Positions 55,313-63,603 of a DNA stretch of 64,000 nt are shown one piece after another. Source of the stretch: VSJD01 sp041653875. GTDB taxonomy: Bacteria; Verrucomicrobiota; Kiritimatiellia; JAAZAB01. The stretch's first letter is position 1. The number at the start of each line of letters is the position of its first letter. The notes under the pieces were generated by a model. That model made no database searches. It was not told where the DNA came from and saw only the letters and a program-made list of their open reading frames with translations. The position numbers were made by a program, and so were the translations under genes. The stretch is from assembly GCA_041653875.1 (NCBI GenBank), contig JBAZEM010000012.1:1-64000 (forward strand), read 5' to 3'.

Positions 55313-56344
55313 GCCCCGCGCATCCTGATCCTGCGCGGCGGCGCACTGGGCGATTTTATCCTGACCCTGCCGGCCATCCGGGCTTTGCGCCGGCATTGGC
55401 CTTCAGCCGTAATCGAGCTGATCGGGCATCCCGGCCCGGCCGAATTGGCCTTGACCGCCGGCTTGGTTGACCGCGTCCGGTCGCTGGATGCCTCCGGCAT
55501 GGCCGCATGGTTCGTTTCGCACCGTGTTTGGCCGGAGCGCGAGCGGGCCGATCTGGCTTCCTTCGACCTGGTCCTGTCTTATCTCGGCGATGTTGACGGC
55601 GTGTTGCAGGCCAATCTCCGGGCGGCCGGCGCCAAACAGGTGATTACTTGTCCGCCCGTCGTCGCGGCGGGCCATGCGGCCGATCATTTTCTGCGTCCGG
55701 TCATGGAATTGGGCCGCAAAACCGCGACCATGCCGTTCTCTCGAACGGCAACTACAACGCATGGTGTAGTGGCGGTTCGACAAAACCGCGCCGCCGAGCC
55801 CCTCCTTCCTTGGCCGGCCGCACTACGGGAGCAGGGGCGGCATTGGCTCGAGGAATTGGGATTGGCGGGCGATGTTGTCTGCTTGCATCCGGGCAGCGGC
55901 AGTGCCCGGAAAAACTGGCCGGTCGAACGGTTCGCCCTGCTGGCCGAGCGTGTGCGGCGTTCCATGTCCGCCCAACCCCTGTTTGTTTTGGGTGAAGCGG
56001 AAGCGGCCGCGGCGCGGGCCTTGGCGCGCTTGGCGCCGGACGCGCCCATGCTGACCAACCGATCCTTGAAAGAGGCGGCCTCGGTCCTTGCGGTCAGCCG
56101 GGGCTATGCAGGCAACGATTCCGGGATTACCCATCTGGCTGCGGCGCTGGGGGTCCCCGTCGTGGCGCTCTTTGGTCCCACAGATGCGGCCGTGTGGGGC
56201 CCGCGCGGCGCGCATGTCGTGGTTCTCCAGGGCCGTGCCCCGACAAGCGCGGCCCTGGCCGCCATCGAGCCGGACACCGTGTTAAAGGCGCTGGAAGAGC
56301 TAATTGCGAGTCAGTTATTGGGGGCTTCCCAAATCCTCGCCTAA
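55226..56344 (+). CDS. GT9 (heptosyltransferase-like) glycosyltransferase
   Basis: GT-B transferase of the ADP-heptose:LPS heptosyltransferase group. 'RILILRGGALGDFILTLPAI' is the N-terminal acceptor loop. 'VVCLHPGSGSARKNWPVERF' and 'YAGNDSGITHLAAALGVPVV' with 'ALFGPTDAAVWGPRG' are the donor-binding hallmarks. 372 residues, of which the first 30 come from word repeats; the true start could be an internal codon near the conserved RILIL. In the middle (about residues 168-190) a paired-hairpin repeat is inserted in frame (MPFSRTATTTHGVVAVRQNR). The stop codon lies in the next repeat (56339). Confidence 0.85.
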   Translation: MGVWGFGCMGVKSFLRTPTRPHTHTPSLAAPRILILRGGALGDFILTLPAIRALRRHWPSAVIELIGHPGPAELALTAGLVDRVRSLDASGMAAWFVSHRVWPERERADLASFDLVLSYLGDVDGVLQANLRAAGAKQVITCPPVVAAGHAADHFLRPVMELGRKTATMPFSRTATTTHGVVAVRQNRAAEPLLPWPAALREQGRHWLEELGLAGDVVCLHPGSGSARKNWPVERFALLAERVRRSMSAQPLFVLGEAEAAAARALARLAPDAPMLTNRSLKEAASVLAVSRGYAGNDSGITHLAAALGVPVVALFGPTDAAVWGPRGAHVVVLQGRAPTSAALAAIEPDTVLKALEELIASQLLGASQILA

Positions 56345-56533
56345 GACCGGCGGACTGTTTTACGACCACGCTTTTCGCCCTGTGCCCGCACGGCGGTCGA
56401 GGCCGCCCGCCCTCCAGAAGGATCATCGCGTGAATCTCGATAATGGTTAATGGACGGCGACGGGCCCCGTCGCCGTGCGGGCGCGTGGTTCACGCTGGGT
56501 TCTTGGCAAGATGGCGCATCCTTAGGCGATGAT
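56339..56533. repeat. Dispersed about 80-bp repeat, copy 2, with internal insert
   Basis: CGCCTAAGACCGGCGGACTG at the left and GGCAAGATGGCGCATCCTTA at the right are the reverse complement of the two halves of 17890-17970. About 115 bp lie between the halves, including ACGGCGACGGGCCCCGTCGC and a GGTTCACGC end. It covers most of the 423-bp gap before the GNAT gene. The rest (56534-56767) shows nothing I can identify. Confidence 0.82.
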
Positions 56534-56767
56534 TCCGGGGCTTCCTGCCGGCTTGTCCGGCAGGCGCCGTAAATTTCCGCGCTCCGTGACACAAGGCCAC
56601 GGGGATGCGAGAACCTGCCCCCCAAAATGACTGACCGGCCACAAACTTTTGCGATTTTTGCTCGCCAAGACGATGTGCGCGTGCTATCCATCAGGAAAAG
56701 AAACGCGGTTTGGAAGGCAAGCTCCGCACACAGATCAATGCCGGCCGAGGAGGGTAAATCGCAAACC

Positions 56768-57280
56768 ATGAAAAAGGCCCTTGCAACGACAATTCGGAAC
56801 GCCGGGTTTGAAGATGCCGGCGCCATTTACACGTTAATCAAGGAGCATCCCCGTGAAGTGGTGCCGCGCGCCATCAGCGATATCGTGCAGAATATCGACC
56901 GGTTCCTGGTGTGTGAGGAGCGGGGCCGGATCATCGGGACCGCCGCCTGGCAGATTCTGCCGGAAATCGGGAAGGCGCTCAATCCATCCGTCGAAATCAA
57001 GTCCGTCTCGATCGGCGGCCATTACCAGCATCGGGGGATCGGCTCGGCCCTGGTGAAGGCGGTGATCAAGCGGATCGAGCGGTTTCATCCCGCGCAGATC
57101 GTGGTGCTGACCTTCACCCCGGAATTCTTCCGCCAGTTCGGCTTCCACGAGGTGGCCAAGGAAACGCTGATGCACAAGCTCTATATGGGCTGTATCAACT
57201 GCACCAAATACGATTCGCCCTTTACCTGCCCGGAAGTCGCCATGGTGCGGAAATGCAGAATGCAGAATGCGGAATCATGA
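56768..57280 (+). CDS. GNAT N-acetyltransferase, ArgA-like
   Basis: 170 residues from the ATG at 56768. 'TTIRNAGFEDAGAIYTLIKE', 'HPREVVPRAISDIVQNIDRF', 'EIKSVSIGGHYQHRGIGSAL' (acetyl-CoA Q/R-x-x-G-x-G) and 'FFRQFGFHEVAKETLMHKLY' are characteristic of the short N-acetylglutamate synthase-like group, and 'YDSPFTCPEVAMV' is its usual end. It is likely the first step of arginine synthesis, though no arg gene is near. The last residues (KCRMQNAES) are read from TGCAGAATGCAGAATGCGG words. The frame open to 56627 has no function. Confidence 0.85.
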   Translation: MKKALATTIRNAGFEDAGAIYTLIKEHPREVVPRAISDIVQNIDRFLVCEERGRIIGTAAWQILPEIGKALNPSVEIKSVSIGGHYQHRGIGSALVKAVIKRIERFHPAQIVVLTFTPEFFRQFGFHEVAKETLMHKLYMGCINCTKYDSPFTCPEVAMVRKCRMQNAES

Positions 57281-57445
57281 GGTTCTTGGTTCTTTGTTCT
57301 TTGTTCTTCGTTCTTTGTTCTTCGTTTTCTGCATATTGATAAAGGGCAACAACAGGAAATTCGATGAATCGGTTGTAGGCGGTGTTTCTGCCGGAAATGC
57401 CGATTTGCCTAAACTAAGAACGAGGAACCAAGAACGAAGAACGGA
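57278..57445. repeat. Inverted word pair (GTTCTTCGTTC type) after the GNAT gene
   Basis: GGTTCTTGGTTCTTTGTTC with further GTTCTTTGTTCTTCGTTC at the left, and GAACGAGGAACCAAGAACG followed by AAGAACGG at the right, flank about 100 bp of unique DNA without a gene. These are the same words as in the pseudopilin leaders. Confidence 0.88.
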
Positions 57446-57449
57446 AAAA

Positions 57450-58154
57450 TTATTCCGTTCCGCCATAAATCCTGAGCATATCGGCCACTTCTTTCTGGTC
57501 CGCCGCGATGGCCCAATGCAGGGGTGTTTCGCCTTTCGTATCCCGGATATTCACATTCGCGCCGGATTTCAGCAGGAGTTCCACAACTTCGGCCCGGCCC
57601 TTGGCGGCGGCGATGTGCAGGGGCGTAACCCGGTTTTTACCCTGGGTGGCGAGATTAACGTCAACGCCATAGTCCAGGAACAACGCGACGATGTCGGCAT
57701 AGCCCGATTCAGCCGCCAGATGAATGGGGGCCATCTTGATTACGCCGTACTTGGCGCCGAAGGCCAGGGGATCGGCGTCGTGCGCCAGCAGCATTTCGGC
57801 GATCGTTTTTTCGTCGAATGCGGCGGCTTTGTGCAGGGGCGTCATGCCGTAAAAGTCGGCGGCATTGACCCGGGCGCCTTGGGCAAGCAGGAAGGCCGCC
57901 ATATTGGTCTGATGAGTTATGACGGCCCAGTGCAGCGGCGTGAAGCCGTTATCCTTGTCCGGCTTGTCGATGAGTTCGGGATGGCGGCGGATGACTTCAG
58001 TCAGGGCGGTCAGCGACTTCGCCTGAATGGCTTTTTCCGCGTCGGTGGTCTGCGCGCATTTATTGAGAATCGTGACAAAGGCCACCACGGCGGCGCAGAT
58101 GACCATCAGCATCGGCATTTGCCGGTATGAAATTGAAATGTCGGCAGGCCTCAT
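57450..58154 (-). CDS. Membrane-anchored ankyrin-repeat protein
   Basis: 234 residues from the ATG at 58154. One N-terminal membrane segment ('MLMVICAAVVAFVTILNKCA') is followed by about six ankyrin repeats with 'GFTPLHWAVITHQTNMAAFL', 'GMTPLHKAAAFDEKTIAEML', 'VTPLHIAAAKGRAEVVELLL' and 'GETPLHWAIAADQKEVADML'. It presumably binds another protein at the membrane. It starts 19 bp after the large TPR gene in the same orientation, so the two form an operon. The frame open to 58316 overlaps that gene and is not used. Confidence 0.88.
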   Translation of the reverse strand: MRPADISISYRQMPMLMVICAAVVAFVTILNKCAQTTDAEKAIQAKSLTALTEVIRRHPELIDKPDKDNGFTPLHWAVITHQTNMAAFLLAQGARVNAADFYGMTPLHKAAAFDEKTIAEMLLAHDADPLAFGAKYGVIKMAPIHLAAESGYADIVALFLDYGVDVNLATQGKNRVTPLHIAAAKGRAEVVELLLKSGANVNIRDTKGETPLHWAIAADQKEVADMLRIYGGTE

Positions 58155-58173
58155 GTGCGGATAGACGCCGGAA

Positions 58174-61100
58174 TTATTTGCCGGCCGGCGCCGGCAACGG
58201 TCCGCCCAGTTGCGCCAAGCGTTCGTTGCCCGGTTTGGCCCAGGGCGATTTGGGGTATTGCTTGACGAGCCGGTCGTAAGTTTCGCGGGCCTTGGCCTGA
58301 TCGCCCGCGAGTTCATAAGCCTGGCCTTTCAGCCAGAGCGCTTCCGCGACGTACTCGTCAAAGGTTTCGTAGAGCACAATGAGCTTGGTCAGGTTCACGT
58401 CCGTGGTCTTGAGCAGGTCTTTATATTCCTGCATGCGGTTGCTCTGTTTGAGTTCTTTGGCGCGCGCCAGTTGACAGCGGGCCACGCCAAGCATCGCGCC
58501 GAGCTTGGCCTCGCCTTGCTCGTCTTTCCAAACGGCGGTAAACATCTTTTCGGCCTGCTCGAATTGCCCTTGTTTTTCGTAGATCATGGCCAGCCGGACC
58601 TTGGCTTGTTTGCCCGGCTCATACCAGCCGTATTCCTTCAGGACTTTTTCGTAGTATTGCCGGGCCTCGGGGAATTTGCCTTGCTGGAATTCGATTTCGG
58701 CCAGCCCGAACCAGGCCGGCGCCGGCGCCCGCGGATCGGCCGCATAATCTTTGACGATTTTGTTGTAGATCGTTGCGGCTTTTTCCAGGTCTTTGGCGTC
58801 CTTGAGGGCCTCGGCGTAGTCCGTCAGCATCGCGGCCGAGAGGACGACGTCGGGGTTGGCGGCAAAAGCGTCGTTGAAAATTTTCAGGGCTTTTTCCTTG
58901 CGATCGTTCTTCAACAGGTAGCCGCCCATGCTGAAGAGCAGGCGCGCTTTCAGGTTGGAATCCTCCGGGCGGCGCGCGATGGCCTTGTTATAATAGGCGG
59001 CGGCTTCCTCTTCCGTCAGCAACTTGTAGCGCACCAGCGCGCCGATATTTTCGGCGATGCCGGGAATGGCCTGCTGGGCCTGATCGCTGGCCGGATAATT
59101 CAAAAGCATTTCCTCATAAGCATTGGCCGCGTCCAGCAGATTCTGGCGATACGCGCCTTTTTTAGCGTCCGACAGGATGCTGGGCGCGCCCATGGCCTTG
59201 GCCGTATCGAGATAAGCCTGGGCGATTTGGTTCAGGCATTCCGGCGCGCGCGGATTATCGGGGGCGGCTTCAATGCTGGCATAGAGATAACTGACGGCGT
59301 CGCTATAACGCGCCTCCTTGTTGGCGATATAGCCGAGGAAAAAGTAGGCGTCCACGTCGATCGGATTGTCGGGATAGGCCTGCACCAGCTCGTCCAGCAC
59401 TTTGGCCATTTGGGTCAGGTTGGTGCGGGCGTAATACATTGCGCCGATCTGGTAAAGGGCCGCCGGCGCGATGCTGTTGGTCGGATATTCGTTGTGGATG
59501 CCGTACAAGGCGGCCTTGGCCTTGTCGAACTCGCCGGCGGCATTCAGCGCCAGCCCCAGATAATACAGGCCGGCCGGGCGCGCCGGGCTGGTCTTGCAAC
59601 GCTGGGTGAAGGTTTCAAACTCCTTGATGGCGTTGCGCACCGCGGCTTTTTTGTCCGCCATGATTTTTTCGCGGTCCTGCGCCGTTGCGGCCGCATTGGG
59701 GTCCAGGCTCTCCGCTTTCTGCCATAAAATATAACCTTTTTGGTAGATCACCTCGTCCTGCGCCTGGAAATTGCCGGTCTTTTTCGGGAATTTTTCGAGA
59801 ATTTCATTCAAATTGGACAAGGCCTCGTCCCATTCGTTCAAAGCCGCCAGGCTCATGCCCTTGAGGTAAAGCGCATTGGGCACGTAACGGCCCTTGGGGA
59901 ATTTATCCAGATAGGCTTGCACCGCCGTGACGGTGTTGGAGGCTTGGTTCAGCAGGAATTCCGCGGAAAATCGCAAATAAAGGGCTTCCTCGGCGCTTTT
60001 ACTGTCGGGGTATTGCTCCGCGCTCCGGGCGAATTGTTCCGCCGCCTTGACGACATCCCCCTGCATCATGAACAATTGACCGATCGAGAGACTGGCCGAG
60101 TCCGCGATCGGGCTGGCCCCAAAAGTCGCCTGAAATCCGTCCAATTCGTTGGCGGCCGCCTCCGGGTTCTTTTCCTCGAGGTAGGAGCCGACCACCAGGT
60201 AATAAGCTTGTTCCTTTTCGTTTTTGGCGCTGTCGAGCGCCAGGTCGATCAAATGGCGGCAGACAATGCGCGCTTCGTCGTAGCGATGCAGTTTGTAATA
60301 TGACACGGCGATTTGCAGATACGCGGAAATCATCAGGTCGGGAGATTCCGCCACCGCCGCGCGCTGGGCCTTCAACTTATCGATGTCTTTTTTTAACAGG
60401 GCCGCGCCGCGTCCGTGTCCGATATCGTCGGCCTGTTGCGCCACAGTCTGGTCCAGACGGAAATCCAGGTTTTTCAACACATCCTGTTTGGTACGCACTT
60501 CCCGAAAATAACGGATGGCGCCGCGGTACATCTCGGCGTTGAACCAGGTTTGCGCCAGCGAAAAGACGCTGTTATTGGCCATGGCCAGGTTGCCCTCGTT
60601 TTTGGCGAGCTCGTCGAAAAGCCGGCGGGCTTTCTCCATAAAGACCTTGGCCTCCTCCGGTTTACCCGCCTTCATCATATTCATGCCTTGCCGGCTGTAC
60701 ACGTTGGCGAGCAGGTACTGGGCGTCCTTGGCCACCGGCTTGTTGGGGGCTTTTTGCATCGCCGTTTTCAAGTCGGTTTCGGCCTTGTCAAAACGGTCGT
60801 CCAAATAATAGCTGTAAGCCCGGCTGTAGATGGCGCCGGGGGTGTTTTCGTTGGCCGGATATTTGGCGATGAACTCGGTGTTTAAATCGATGGCTTTGTC
60901 GATATTGGTCTTACGGTCGGCGCTGCCGGGTTCCTTCTGGGCGGCCAGGCGGGCGTAAGAATCCGCCAGGAGAAACAGGGATTGCAGGCGGCTGGCCTCG
61001 CTGGGCGAACGGGGTCCGGAAAGGTCGATGAGTTTCGGGATGGCTTTGGGGTAGTTCTCGGTGAGGTAATAACACCAGGCCAGGTTGAAATTGACGGCGA

Positions 61101-61284
61101 TAATGTTCTCGTAGGTTTCGGTGATTTTTTCGAACGCTTTAATGGCTTCGGCGTATTGGCCGGCGTTCAGGCGTTCTTCGCCTATTTTGGCCAGGTCGTT
61201 GTTGTCCGCCCGGGCGACGGAAAATCCGACCAGGCACAATAGCGTTGCCGCCCCGCGGGCGCAGATCCGGCTGCGAGTTGACAT
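58174..61284 (-). CDS. Large exported TPR protein
   Basis: 1,036 residues. The signal peptide 'MSTRSRICARGAATLLCLVG' ends near VARA. From there to the end runs a solenoid of about 20 or more TPR units with patterns such as 'LNAGQYAEAIKAFEKI', 'YRGAIRYFREV', 'GKFPEARQYYEKVLKEYG' and 'AKARETYDRLVKQYPKSPW'. Similar proteins (YbgF/BamD-like scaffolds) organise periplasmic complexes. It ends Pro/Ala/Gly-rich. It is divergent from a second, smaller TPR gene that precedes exbB/exbD, which suggests the same envelope machine. Confidence 0.87.
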   Translation of the reverse strand: MSTRSRICARGAATLLCLVGFSVARADNNDLAKIGEERLNAGQYAEAIKAFEKITETYENIIAVNFNLAWCYYLTENYPKAIPKLIDLSGPRSPSEASRLQSLFLLADSYARLAAQKEPGSADRKTNIDKAIDLNTEFIAKYPANENTPGAIYSRAYSYYLDDRFDKAETDLKTAMQKAPNKPVAKDAQYLLANVYSRQGMNMMKAGKPEEAKVFMEKARRLFDELAKNEGNLAMANNSVFSLAQTWFNAEMYRGAIRYFREVRTKQDVLKNLDFRLDQTVAQQADDIGHGRGAALLKKDIDKLKAQRAAVAESPDLMISAYLQIAVSYYKLHRYDEARIVCRHLIDLALDSAKNEKEQAYYLVVGSYLEEKNPEAAANELDGFQATFGASPIADSASLSIGQLFMMQGDVVKAAEQFARSAEQYPDSKSAEEALYLRFSAEFLLNQASNTVTAVQAYLDKFPKGRYVPNALYLKGMSLAALNEWDEALSNLNEILEKFPKKTGNFQAQDEVIYQKGYILWQKAESLDPNAAATAQDREKIMADKKAAVRNAIKEFETFTQRCKTSPARPAGLYYLGLALNAAGEFDKAKAALYGIHNEYPTNSIAPAALYQIGAMYYARTNLTQMAKVLDELVQAYPDNPIDVDAYFFLGYIANKEARYSDAVSYLYASIEAAPDNPRAPECLNQIAQAYLDTAKAMGAPSILSDAKKGAYRQNLLDAANAYEEMLLNYPASDQAQQAIPGIAENIGALVRYKLLTEEEAAAYYNKAIARRPEDSNLKARLLFSMGGYLLKNDRKEKALKIFNDAFAANPDVVLSAAMLTDYAEALKDAKDLEKAATIYNKIVKDYAADPRAPAPAWFGLAEIEFQQGKFPEARQYYEKVLKEYGWYEPGKQAKVRLAMIYEKQGQFEQAEKMFTAVWKDEQGEAKLGAMLGVARCQLARAKELKQSNRMQEYKDLLKTTDVNLTKLIVLYETFDEYVAEALWLKGQAYELAGDQAKARETYDRLVKQYPKSPWAKPGNERLAQLGGPLPAPAGK

Positions 61285-61375
61285 AATAATTCCTCCCTGG
61301 CGAACCGTTGAACCATGCCCGATATTTATATGCCATTATTTTTAATAACGCGAGGTTATTTTTTTATTTTTGCCG

Positions 61376-61405
61376 TTGACATTTTTGCGTGGGTGCGGGT
61401 ATCTT
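61376..61405 (+). promoter_or_regulatory. Sigma-70 promoter of the TPR-exbB-exbD operon
   Basis: TTGACA (61376-61381), 18 bp, TATCTT (61400-61405), in a divergent intergenic region with AT-rich DNA upstream. The ATG at 61461 is 56 bp downstream. Confidence 0.6.
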
Positions 61406-61460
61406 TCATCTGCTAAGCATCTAACCGGCGGTCATTCGCGAATTGCCCGGTTTGGGAGTC

Positions 61461-62345
61461 ATGCGTATGTGTGTGTATCTGCGCCATTATGCGGTTGCCG
61501 GCGGCATGGCGATCCTCATGTCAAGCGGCATGCTCTCGGCGGCGCTGGCCGAAGATGAGGTCGCGACGCAGGCCAAGGTGTTCCGCGGGCAGGTTCTTGC
61601 GGTCGATCCCCAGGGGATTCGGATCGCGCTTACCACCGGCGGGGAAACTGTGATTCCACGCGCATTGGTGGTGGGTGTGCCGAAAGTCGCGCCGCCGCCC
61701 AGCGTCCTGCGCGGCATTGAGGCTTACGAAAAAGGCAATCTCAAGGAAGCCCAGCGCAACTTGAGCAAAGTGGCCATGCAGTATCGCGGGCTGGATGTGG
61801 GGTGGGCCACGACCGGTCTCGTCTATTATGCGCGCGCCTGTCTGGCCAACGGCGAGGGCGATAAAGCCGGCCAGGCCTTCGACGCCTTTCTGGATGCTTA
61901 CGAGGACGCCCCCCTGGCGATTGCCGCCCGGATCGGCAAGGCCAAAATAAAGTTGTTCGAGAAGAATTACGAGGAGGCCCTGGCCGGATTGCGCGAGCTG
62001 GCGCAAGCCTATGACAAGCAGTTGAAGCCCTCGAACGAAGAACTGGAATGGGCCGCGGAAATTTACTGCGCCATCGGCCAGTGTCTGGAAAACCAAACGC
62101 GCGACACCGAGGCTTTGAGCGCTTACTTGAAGGTGACGGCGCTTTATCCGGCGAAAGCCTATTGTCCGGAGGCTCTCTATCGGGCCGCCGGCTTATATCG
62201 CAAATTGGGACATCCCCAAAAGGCGGCGGCGCTTTACGCCGAATTGATCGAGGATTATCCGGATAACGCGCTGGTTAAAAAAGCCGTCGAGGAAAAAGCC
62301 GCCTTGCCGCGCGCAGAGAGCGCCGCAACCGGCGCGAAGCCGTGA
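61461..62345 (+). CDS. Exported TPR protein
   Basis: 294 residues. The signal peptide MRMCVYLRHYAVAGGMAIL continues to SAALA-EDE. A short beta part (about 35-80: 'VFRGQVLAVDPQGIRIALTT') precedes five or six TPR units ('GIEAYEKGNLKEAQRNLSKV', 'GDKAGQAFDAFLDAYEDAPL', 'KAAALYAELIEDYPDNALVK'). The ATG at 61461 is used; a TTG at 61443 would lengthen the signal peptide. First gene before exbB/exbD, separated by a hairpin repeat with terminator-like end. Confidence 0.85.
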   Translation: MRMCVYLRHYAVAGGMAILMSSGMLSAALAEDEVATQAKVFRGQVLAVDPQGIRIALTTGGETVIPRALVVGVPKVAPPPSVLRGIEAYEKGNLKEAQRNLSKVAMQYRGLDVGWATTGLVYYARACLANGEGDKAGQAFDAFLDAYEDAPLAIAARIGKAKIKLFEKNYEEALAGLRELAQAYDKQLKPSNEELEWAAEIYCAIGQCLENQTRDTEALSAYLKVTALYPAKAYCPEALYRAAGLYRKLGHPQKAAALYAELIEDYPDNALVKKAVEEKAALPRAESAATGAKP

Positions 62346-62436
62346 AGTTGGGCCGCGGAGGAATTTTACGCCCGCCTGCCCGCCATAGTTTTATGCGACG
62401 GCGGGAGGCGGATCTGTCTATGACGGAAAATCCGAT

Positions 62437-62560
62437 GTAGAGCCGGTTTTTCCGCCAGAGGCGGATCCGCCTACGGCGGAATACCGGCTATTCTGTCCGA
62501 AGATAGCCGACGTAAAGTCGGCTCTACATAAAAAGCCGCCCCGCTTTGCGGGGCCTAATT
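62437..62560 (+). repeat. Long hairpin repeat with terminator, copy 2
   Basis: Very similar to 37837-37961: GTAGAGCCGGTTTTTCC, GGCGGATCCGCCTACGGCGG, TACCGGCTATTCTGTCCGAA, then GTCGGCTCTACA and GCCCCGCTTTGCGGGGC. It separates the TPR gene from exbB and could attenuate read-through. Confidence 0.88.
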
Positions 62561-62595
62561 TGAAACATCGAACCGGAGCGGGAGAACTACAATCA

Positions 62596-63597
62596 ATGAG
62601 GTGTTGCATGTCGAATCGAAAAGGCGCGGGCTGGCGTTCGTGGATTAAGATCATACCGGTCGTCGCAATCGCAATCTGGATGCTGAGCGCGACAGGATCG
62701 CCGGCCCTGGCGCAGGAAGCGGGCCAAGCCAAGGGGCCGCCCACAACTTTCATGGATTATTGGGCGTTGGCCGGGCCGACGAAATGGGCTTTGGTGGGCT
62801 CCGCCGTCTGGTGCACGGCGCTCCTGATCGAAATTCTCCTGCGGGTGCGGGTCAAGGTCTTTTGCCCCGTCGATCTTACCCACCAGTTGACGCAGGTCAT
62901 GCTGGTCAAGGATTATACCAAGGCCTGGCAATTATGCATGGATACCCCGTCGCCCCTCTCGCGTATGATGGTGCCCGGCCTCGATAAAATCCCCAAGGGC
63001 GAGGCCGCCGTCAAGGAGGCGATTCTGGACGCCTCCAATATCGAGTTCGATAAGTTCAAAGTGAAAAACTCCTATCTGAACTTGAACGCCACGGTCAATA
63101 CGCTCCTGGGGTTGTTCGGCACAATTTCAGGCATGATTGGCGCGTTCAATAAAATGGCCTATGCCGGCGCCACGGGCGATCCCGCCAAGCTGGCCGGGGA
63201 TATCGGCGAAGCCTTGATCGTGACCTGGACCGGTTTGGCGATCGCCATTGTCGCCATGTACCTGTTTTATATTCTGACCAACCGGCTGAAAGCCGTCACG
63301 GCCAGCGTTCAGCAGGTCATTAATTCCCTGATCGAGTACATCGATTTCGCCGGAGTCGAACCCGATATGGTTGTCGTGCCGGCGGCGATGCGGGCGGCGT
63401 ATGAAGCCGGCGGCAAGGGCGGCGGCGCGGCCGCCGGCGCACCTGCGCGGGGCGTCAAAACGGGGCCAATTTCGACGGTCTCGAAGTCGGTCGCCAAGGC
63501 GGACACGGAAAAGGTCGCTTGCCCGAATTGCGGCAAGAACATAGCCATGGGCGCCAAGAAGTGTCCGAATTGCCAGAACGAAATAGAATGGGAGTAA
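62596..63597 (+). CDS. MotA/TolQ/ExbB-type proton channel protein with C-terminal zinc ribbon
   Basis: 333 residues (or 329 from the ATG at 62608). Signal-like segment 'VVAIAIWMLSATGSPALAQE', then a first membrane helix ('KWALVGSAVWCTALLIEILL'). The conserved block is 'LNLNATVNTLLGLFGTISGM' and 'IGEALIVTWTGLAIAIVAMY', where in the family Thr and Glu/Thr line the proton path. The last 40 residues add CPNCGKN and KKCPNCQN, a double C-x2-C zinc ribbon not usual for ExbB/TolQ. Six bases later the ExbD gene begins. It energises an outer-membrane or envelope process. Confidence 0.88.
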   Translation: MRCCMSNRKGAGWRSWIKIIPVVAIAIWMLSATGSPALAQEAGQAKGPPTTFMDYWALAGPTKWALVGSAVWCTALLIEILLRVRVKVFCPVDLTHQLTQVMLVKDYTKAWQLCMDTPSPLSRMMVPGLDKIPKGEAAVKEAILDASNIEFDKFKVKNSYLNLNATVNTLLGLFGTISGMIGAFNKMAYAGATGDPAKLAGDIGEALIVTWTGLAIAIVAMYLFYILTNRLKAVTASVQQVINSLIEYIDFAGVEPDMVVVPAAMRAAYEAGGKGGGAAAGAPARGVKTGPISTVSKSVAKADTEKVACPNCGKNIAMGAKKCPNCQNEIEWE

Positions 63598-63603
63598 ACT
63601 GCC

